From: Cellulomonas cellasea
Lineage (GTDB): Bacteria; Actinomycetota; Actinomycetes; Actinomycetales; Cellulomonadaceae
Assembly: GCF_030372105.1 (NCBI RefSeq)
Contig: NZ_JAUDBQ010000015.1
Location: 53,060-117,059, forward strand
Reading direction: 5' to 3'
DNA length: 64,000 bases
Below the pieces are notes generated by a model. That model saw only the letters and a program-made list of their open reading frames with translations, was not told the origin of the DNA and searched no databases. Below are positions 59,105 to 64,000 of the stretch, one piece after another; positions within the stretch are counted from its first letter, which is position 1; the number at the start of each line of letters is the position of its first letter. The position numbers and the translations under genes are program-made.

Positions 59105-61243
59105 ATGAGTGAGACCGAGAACGAGACGCCCGAACCGAGCCCGCCGGAGCAGAGCGATCTCGATTACAAGATCAACCTGCTGTTCCCCGGAGTCGTCGTC
59201 CGCAAGGACCTGGTCAAGGCGGTCAAGGGCAACGCGATCGTGCCGACGTACGTCCTGGAGTACCTGCTCGGGCAGTACGCCGCCTCCGACGACGAAGCCA
59301 CCATCCAGGCAGGTATCGACACCGTCCGCAAGATCCTGGCCGAGCACTACGTCCACCGCAGCGAGTCCGAGCTGGTCAAGTCGACCATCAAGGAGCGCGG
59401 CCGGCACCGGGTCATCGACAAGGTCGCTGTCACCCTCAACGAGAAGGCCGACGTCTACGAGGCTGAGTTCGCCAACCTCGGCATCAGGGGGGTGGTCGTC
59501 GACTCGCCGGTCATCAAGGCCCACCCCAAGCTGTTGGTCGGCGGCGTGTGGTGCATCTGCGACATCGAGTACTTCCACAGCGACGATCAGCGCGTTGTGC
59601 CCTGGATCCTCGGCTCGATCAAGCCGATCCAGCTCTCCAAGTTCGATGTCGAGCAGTACCTCGAGGCCCGGCGCGGGTTCAATACCGAGGAGTGGATCGA
59701 CCTGCTCCTGCAGTCGATCGGCTTCAACCCGGCGATGTTCAGCAGGCGGGGGAAGTTCTTCCAGCTCGTGCGTCTCATCCCGTTCGTCGAGCGCAACTAC
59801 AACCTGGTCGAGCTCGGCCCCAAGGGCACCGGCAAGTCCCACATCTTCTCCGAGTTCTCCCCCCACGGGATGCTGATCTCGGGGGGCGAGGTCACCGTCC
59901 CGAAGCTCTTCGTCAACAACTCCAACGGACGTATCGGCCTGGTCGGGTACTGGGACGTCGTCGCCTTCGACGAGTTCGCCGGCAAGAAGAAGCGCACCGA
60001 CAGGGCGCTCGTCGACATCATGAAGAACTACATGGCGAACAAGTCGTTCTCCCGTGGGGTCGAGACGCTCGGCGCCGAGGCCTCGATGGTCTTCGTCGGC
60101 AACACATCACACACCGTGCCTTACATGCTGAAGAACGCCGACCTGTTCGACGAGCTGCCTGAGGCCTACCACGACCCCGCCTACCTCGACCGCCTGCACT
60201 GCTACATCCCCGGCTGGGAAGTCGACATCATCCGTGGCGAGATGTTCTCCGATGGCTACGGGTTCGTCGTCGACTACATCGCCGAAGTCCTCAAGTCGAT
60301 GCGCTCGCAGGACTACTCCGACCGCTACCAGCAGCACTTCACACTCTCGCCCGACATCTCGACCCGCGACCGCGACGGCATCCACAAGACCTTTTCGGGC
60401 CTGATGAAGATCCTCTACCCAGGCGGCGAGGCCACGAAGGAGGAGATCGAAGAGATCCTCCGGTTCGCCATCGAGGGCCGCAAGCGCGTCAAGGACCAGA
60501 TCCTGCGCATCGACTCCACCATGGCCGAGGTCAAATTCGGTTACCTCGACACCGCGGGCACCTGGCACGTCGTCGCTACGCTCGAGGAAACCGAGTACCC
60601 GACCTACTACCACCGCGGGCGCAAGGAAGAAGAGAACGAGCCGGAGGAGCCGCCGACCGACACTGACCCGCTCAGCGGTGGTGCCACTTCGGCCGGCGCC
60701 ACGAGCACCGACAAGCCTGCCGAGCCGGAACCGGAGCCCGAGCTGTTCCAGGGGCACCGCGACTACCAGGAAGGCCAGCGCGGCGTCTCGTTCGACTCGC
60801 TGCTCGTCCCGTACCTGCGCGGCGCCACCGAGATCACGATCGTCGACCCCTACGTGCGAATGTTCCACCAGGCTAGGAACCTCATGGAGCTGGTCGAGGG
60901 GATCGCGCGTGGCAAGGAACCCGCCGACGAAGTGACACTCAAGCTCGTCACAGTCGAGAACCAGGATGGTCCAGAGAAGGCCCAGCGCCAGCTGGAGTAC
61001 CTACTCCAGATCAAGAAGAGCGCCGGTGTGCTCGGCATCGTCTTCGATGTCGAGCTGGTCGACCCGACCGCCATCCACGACCGCTCGATCACGACCAACA
61101 CCGGCTGGAAGATCCTGCTCGGGCGTGGGCTGGACATATTCCAGCGCATGGCCGACAGCCCCTTCGACCTGGCCACCAAGTACCAGAAGTACCGCGAGCT
61201 CAAGGGCTTCGGCATCACGTATCTCCGCGAGACCAGCGAGTAG
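59105..61243 (+). CDS. brxL: BREX protein BrxL with MIT_C-like C-terminal domain
   Basis: An AAA-type BREX protein of 712 residues. The Walker A is GPKGTGKSH with Lys244, the Walker B region is DVVAFDEFAGKKK, and a sensor VFVGNTSH follows. A Ser/Thr/Pro/Glu linker (about 520-560) leads to a C-terminal domain with TIVDPYVRMFHQARN, the His658 motif HDRSITTNTGWKI and GRGLDIFQ, which resembles the phospholipase-D-like MIT_C domain. I do not see the Ser-Lys Lon-type protease end of the better known BrxL form. It completes the type 1 order. Confidence 0.9.
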   Translation: MSETENETPEPSPPEQSDLDYKINLLFPGVVVRKDLVKAVKGNAIVPTYVLEYLLGQYAASDDEATIQAGIDTVRKILAEHYVHRSESELVKSTIKERGRHRVIDKVAVTLNEKADVYEAEFANLGIRGVVVDSPVIKAHPKLLVGGVWCICDIEYFHSDDQRVVPWILGSIKPIQLSKFDVEQYLEARRGFNTEEWIDLLLQSIGFNPAMFSRRGKFFQLVRLIPFVERNYNLVELGPKGTGKSHIFSEFSPHGMLISGGEVTVPKLFVNNSNGRIGLVGYWDVVAFDEFAGKKKRTDRALVDIMKNYMANKSFSRGVETLGAEASMVFVGNTSHTVPYMLKNADLFDELPEAYHDPAYLDRLHCYIPGWEVDIIRGEMFSDGYGFVVDYIAEVLKSMRSQDYSDRYQQHFTLSPDISTRDRDGIHKTFSGLMKILYPGGEATKEEIEEILRFAIEGRKRVKDQILRIDSTMAEVKFGYLDTAGTWHVVATLEETEYPTYYHRGRKEEENEPEEPPTDTDPLSGGATSAGATSTDKPAEPEPEPELFQGHRDYQEGQRGVSFDSLLVPYLRGATEITIVDPYVRMFHQARNLMELVEGIARGKEPADEVTLKLVTVENQDGPEKAQRQLEYLLQIKKSAGVLGIVFDVELVDPTAIHDRSITTNTGWKILLGRGLDIFQRMADSPFDLATKYQKYRELKGFGITYLRETSE

Positions 61244-61325
61244 ACGGCAACATGGAGCCGAGCTCACGCTGCCACCTGCGAGGAGCCACACCCAAGGTCT
61301 GGCCGATCGCAACCAGAGGAGTCCA

Positions 61326-62174
61326 ATGAGCGACTGGTGGGAGCTGTACGCCGCTTCAATCCCCGACGGTGCGGACCTGGTGGCGTCAAGAGACACCCCA
61401 GGCTGGGTCCGTGGCTTCTTCCGGGGAGCGGACGGGATTGGAGGACACGCGGAGTTCGCGAAGATCGACCTGCGCGGACCGGCGGCGATCGTTGCGGCCA
61501 TCAGCCTCGCAGCGGGCGTCGTCGGCACCGTCGCTGTCGTCAAGAACGCCTCCCGCGTCCAGCAGTGGTGGGAAGACCAAGTCCTACCGACCGCTCAGAC
61601 GGCGTTGAGTCGAATCACCCGACAGGACGAGTTGCCCAGCCGATCCGCCACGCCTGAGCTGGTGTTGAGCGAACCGGTCGTAGAGAGCTTCTCCAACGAG
61701 ATTGACGATGCGTTGGAGGACACCAGGACCAGCATGAGCACTGCCGAAGCGCAGCGGCACCTGCTTGAGATTCTGATGGCTGCCTCGATCATCGCCGACA
61801 GGATGCGAGCTCTCTCCAGCGCTCGGATCGAAGATGACGCCCAGCTTCCGGAGCTGGCGAGCGCGATGGAGAAGCTAACAACTCAGCAGGTCACGGACAG
61901 GATCAATCGGATGCTTGAGGCGAACACGTCCCTGCTCGACGACGAGACATCGGCGATCTTCGCGAAGGTCTTCGGCGGCGGTCTGGTCGTCGACATGGAG
62001 TACGTCCCGCTGAGGAACGAGAGCGTCAAGGAAGCGTTGTGCCTACCGGGCTTCGAGGCGCATCGCTCAATCGAAACCTCGGACGCCGAGCCGTGTGACC
62101 CGGGCGCACAGGAGCCGCCGAGCCCGGCCACTGGCCACCAGGAAGGGGATCGAGGAGATCGGCACTTGCCATGA
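61326..62174 (+). CDS. Single-pass membrane protein of unknown function after BREX
   Basis: A 282-residue protein on the same strand 82 bases after brxL. A polar start (MSDWWELYAASIPDGADLV) is followed by one membrane helix (AAIVAAISLAAGVVGTVAVV, about residues 52-74), then a helical cytoplasmic region of about 200 residues. The ATG has an AGAGGAG site. I recognise no family. As a membrane protein riding with a defence operon it is a candidate accessory or abortive-type effector, but it may equally be an unrelated passenger. Confidence 0.6.
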   Translation: MSDWWELYAASIPDGADLVASRDTPGWVRGFFRGADGIGGHAEFAKIDLRGPAAIVAAISLAAGVVGTVAVVKNASRVQQWWEDQVLPTAQTALSRITRQDELPSRSATPELVLSEPVVESFSNEIDDALEDTRTSMSTAEAQRHLLEILMAASIIADRMRALSSARIEDDAQLPELASAMEKLTTQQVTDRINRMLEANTSLLDDETSAIFAKVFGGGLVVDMEYVPLRNESVKEALCLPGFEAHRSIETSDAEPCDPGAQEPPSPATGHQEGDRGDRHLP

Positions 62175-62564
62175 GCGCGGTGTCCCCCAGCAGTTCTGCC
62201 CCGTGCGACGCCTTGCGACGGTCGAGAGTTTGGCCGCACACCCGGACGCCCGAAAGCGCAGTTCAGGCGCACGAGGACGTGCTCTCGGCTCGGACCTTCC
62301 GTCGACGTATTCCCGCAGGTCAGCGTGCTGCAGTGTGAGCAGTCGGCCCGATCGTGTGTGACGCGGTGCTCGAAGACCGTCCGTGCCCGCAGGTCAGGCA
62401 GTTGTGTCACCACCCCGCCATCGGCTCTGATTCGGATCAGGGCCTAGCAGTGACAAAACCCCTCGCGGGGGCCCGGAAGGGCGTCCCGCGGGGGGTTCAG
62501 TCGTTCCAGCGGCGTTCGTTCGGGCCCTTCGCGCTCGCATGCGCCCGCGAAGACCTGCTCGCGT
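62175..62564. other. 390-base region without a convincing gene
   Basis: It contains repeat copy R2 (62427-62507) and otherwise sequence with no clear coding pattern. A leftward open frame through it begins VTQLPDLRARTVFEHRV and has a Cys pair, but no ribosome site or family supports it. It may be decayed mobile DNA. Confidence 0.45.
62427..62507 (+). repeat. Structured repeat copy R2
   Basis: Same orientation as R1. The first hairpin is CTGAT-TCGG-ATCAG. Then AGTGACA and the large hairpin: AACCCC with GGGGTT, CGCGGG with CCCGCG, and GCCC-GGAA-GGGC, ending TTCAGTCGTT. The blocks AACCCCTCG, GGCCCG, AAGGGC and the last 18 bases are identical to R1, while the paired parts in between differ together. 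Confidence 0.8.
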
Positions 62565-63836
62565 TCATCGCGTTCCCAGCCGCGCACTGTGCCCACGGTT
62601 CATCGGACACTCCTGGCGCCCGGCGGGGTCGCGACGTCGGGGGATCCACGTCGACGGCGAGACGCGCCGGTGGTAGACGACCCCGTCGTACGCCGACCGC
62701 AGGTTCACCTCGAGCGCCGACACCCGGTGCAGCACCGGCGTGACCACGGCCCCGAGCGCCCGGTGGAGGCGGTCCTCGTCCAGCCACGCCGCGTCCGGGT
62801 CGTCGGACGTGCCCGCGAGGTCGACGACGAACCGCTCCCCCGCGGCGTCGAAGACCCGCTCCACTAGCGACGGGCCGTCGTCGAGGCGGGTCGACCAGGT
62901 CCGCGGCGACCGCTGCGCGCGCGTCAGGAGGGTGCTCTTGGCGAGGTACTCGCCACTCCCGAAGAGCTGCGCGAGCGCGTAGTACCGATCGCCGAGAGCG
63001 GCCCGCAGGTGCGTGCCGAGCGTCGCGACCGGGGCGTCCGGCCCGTGGACGGCGATGTGCCCGTTGTGCGCCAGCAGCAGGACGGGCGCACCCGACGCCG
63101 CGACCGCGAGCACGGCGTCGGCCATCGCCCGGTCGCGGACCACCATGAGGTCGCGCCCCCGCACGCCCGACCGCGGACCGTCGAGCTCGTACCGCAGCCC
63201 GGTCTCGAGCAGCGCGAGATCACGGTTGACTGCGTCCTGGCCCGTGCCGTCGCGGGCACCGGTCACGGTGTCGAGCAGCGCACGCAGCGCATCCGTCCGC
63301 CCCAGCAGGCGACCGTCCCGCGCACGGACACTCACCTGCGACGCCCGCAGGGGTGCCGACGCTGGTCCGTCCACCGTCACGCGCAGACGTCGGAGCGCGG
63401 CTCCCGGCAGCTGAGGGTCGATCCCGACGACCCGCACCTGGTCGTGGAGGTCGGCCGTCGCGTTCCGCGCGCGCACCCACGCGAGCAGCTCGCGCATTTC
63501 GCGCACATGCCACGTCCAGAAGCCGAGGCCCTCGAACGCGTCCGCGAGGGCGTCGTCCGGCGCACCGCGCCGCACTGCTGCATCGACGTCCACAGTCGCC
63601 GCCGCACTCGCCTCCAGCGCGACGACCCGGCAACCGCGGTCCTCGACCATGCGGCGGAGCAGCGCGGTGCGGACCTCGAAGAACTCGCGCGACCCGTGCG
63701 TGGCCTCGCCGACCGCGACCACTGTGCACCCCGGTGGTGCGAGCAACGGAACGTCGCCGTCCGCCTCGACCGGGGTGAGATGGGTCCGCAGCCAGTCCGA
63801 GCCGACGGGTGCCTCGGTGCGTCCTTCGGTGCTCAT
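62565..63836 (-). CDS. Erythromycin esterase family protein
   Basis: A 423-residue soluble hydrolase-like protein. The family signature GEATHGSREFFEVRTALLRR is near residue 42, with LEASAAATVDVD, GFWTWHVREMRELLAWVR and LLLAHNGHIAVHG further on; the two His residues of these motifs form the metal or catalytic centre in Ere enzymes. Macrolide hydrolysis is possible, but many relatives are not resistance genes. ATG start. It lies between repeat copies R2 and R3 and directly downstream of the broken ABC exporter, reading the same way, so the two may have been one operon. Confidence 0.88.
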   Translation of the reverse strand: MSTEGRTEAPVGSDWLRTHLTPVEADGDVPLLAPPGCTVVAVGEATHGSREFFEVRTALLRRMVEDRGCRVVALEASAAATVDVDAAVRRGAPDDALADAFEGLGFWTWHVREMRELLAWVRARNATADLHDQVRVVGIDPQLPGAALRRLRVTVDGPASAPLRASQVSVRARDGRLLGRTDALRALLDTVTGARDGTGQDAVNRDLALLETGLRYELDGPRSGVRGRDLMVVRDRAMADAVLAVAASGAPVLLLAHNGHIAVHGPDAPVATLGTHLRAALGDRYYALAQLFGSGEYLAKSTLLTRAQRSPRTWSTRLDDGPSLVERVFDAAGERFVVDLAGTSDDPDAAWLDEDRLHRALGAVVTPVLHRVSALEVNLRSAYDGVVYHRRVSPSTWIPRRRDPAGRQECPMNRGHSARLGTR

Positions 63837-63845
63837 CGCGCTCCC

Positions 63846-63982
63846 CTAGTCGCGGTACCCCTGCGCCTGCAGGGTGAACATCGCAGCGTATTGTCCGCTG
63901 AGCTCCAGCAGCTCCTCGTGGGTGCCCTGCTCGATGATCCTGCCCTTGTCGATCACGAGGATGTGGTCCGCCATCACCGGCA
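63846..63982 (-). pseudogene. C-terminal remnant of an ABC exporter, broken at repeat R3
   Basis: The leftward frame ends VMADHILVIDKGRIIEQGTHEELLE and then SGQYAAMFTLQAQGYRD, the normal end of an MsbA/MdlB-type ABC permease/ATPase (switch region and D-loop end). Just upstream of VMADHI the expected HRxSTV is absent; the frame instead enters repeat R3 and meets a TGA at 63993-63995. So the gene is cut here rather than simply leaving the window. It probably was the first gene of an operon with the esterase-like gene. Confidence 0.75.
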
Positions 63983-64000
63983 CTGACTCGGATCAGGGCC
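63983..64000 (+). repeat. Start of a third repeat copy R3 at the window edge
   Basis: CTGACTCGGATCAGGGCC matches the first 18 bases of R2 (62427-62444) at 17 positions and has the same orientation. The rest lies beyond the window. Its start coincides with the loss of homology in the ABC exporter gene. Confidence 0.65.

Larger units (their letters stand above)
43468..62507. mobile_element. Putative genomic island carrying recombinase/transposase unit and BREX defence
   Basis: The stretch from just 3' of tRNA-Ser to the second copy of the structured repeat holds only mobility and defence-type genes, unlike the housekeeping content to the left. Parts of it, mainly inside pglX, have visibly lower GC and rarer codons. 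The limits are set by the repeat copies. I looked for a duplicated tRNA 3' end at the right side and found none, so this is not a classic tRNA-integrase island. Confidence 0.6.

Noticed and set aside
48088..61243. Pgl (BREX type 2) system, as expected for an actinobacterium
   Set aside because: No pglW-type kinase is present; brxA, brxB and brxL with the A-B-C-X-Z-L order define type 1.
61883..62413. Leftward frame with DRADCSHCSTLTC that could be a decayed zinc-finger or transposase start
   Set aside because: Runs antisense into the membrane-protein gene, has no ribosome site and no recognisable family.
43370..62507. Classic tRNA-integrase island with a duplicated tRNA 3' end
   Set aside because: No copy of the tRNA-Ser T-arm/acceptor sequence was found near the right boundary; only the R1/R2 repeat is shared.

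Overview
The window looks like chromosome from a high-GC actinobacterium of the Cellulomonas type (Micrococcales). Support comes from very high GC coding sequence, frequent GTG starts and four-base start/stop overlaps, a cellobiose phosphorylase of the Cellulomonas kind preceded by a near-consensus CebR operator, HspR/HAIR control of dnaK, an A+B fused Mrp antiporter subunit, class Ib ribonucleotide reductase behind NrdR boxes, and an actinobacterial-type DnaA box. The genus is inferred from recalled family sequences, not from a search.

Layout. 1-6369: cellobiose phosphorylase (leftward, cut by the window edge), dcd, an unknown protein, a coiled-coil membrane protein and a membrane iron-sulfur oxidoreductase. 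6616-13213: a six-gene Mrp-type Na+/H+ antiporter operon (A+B fusion, C, D, E, F, G), every junction overlapping. 13244-17743: a DUF4235 protein, then a TPP riboswitch controlling a thiamine ABC importer (thiB, thiP, thiQ). 17866-22925: an SRPBCC protein, then dnaK-grpE-dnaJ-hspR with two HAIR operators. 22939-24365: an ArsR-type regulator with a perfect palindromic operator and a coupled small basic protein, plus an unknown acidic protein. 24751-28610: nrdH, nrdI, nrdE, nrdF. 28707-33038: a TetR regulator divergent from a GH3 glycosidase and an MFS carrier. 33156-43260: mixed housekeeping genes (VOC protein, APH-like kinase, DUF1540 protein, upp, tadA, a sirtuin) and a remarkable 1271-residue membrane-tethered ECF sigma factor. 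43370-43459: tRNA-Ser(CGA).

Accessory region. Directly downstream of the tRNA lies an island of about 19 kb. It begins with a two-gene recombinase/transposase unit and a divergent small gene, followed by a complete BREX type 1 phage-defence operon (HTH gene, brxA, brxB, brxC, pglX, pglZ, brxL) and an unknown membrane protein. A structured, hairpin-forming repeat of about 80 bp sits at both island ends (43468-43550 and 62427-62507). The start of a third copy is at the last bases of the window (63983-64000), exactly where an ABC exporter gene is broken. An erythromycin-esterase-family gene lies between copies two and three.

The BREX system is a known type. The least explained elements are the repeat family and its link to the recombinase/transposase unit, the sigma/anti-sigma/surface-domain fusion, the BrxL variant with an MIT_C-like C-terminus, and the unknown gene following BREX.
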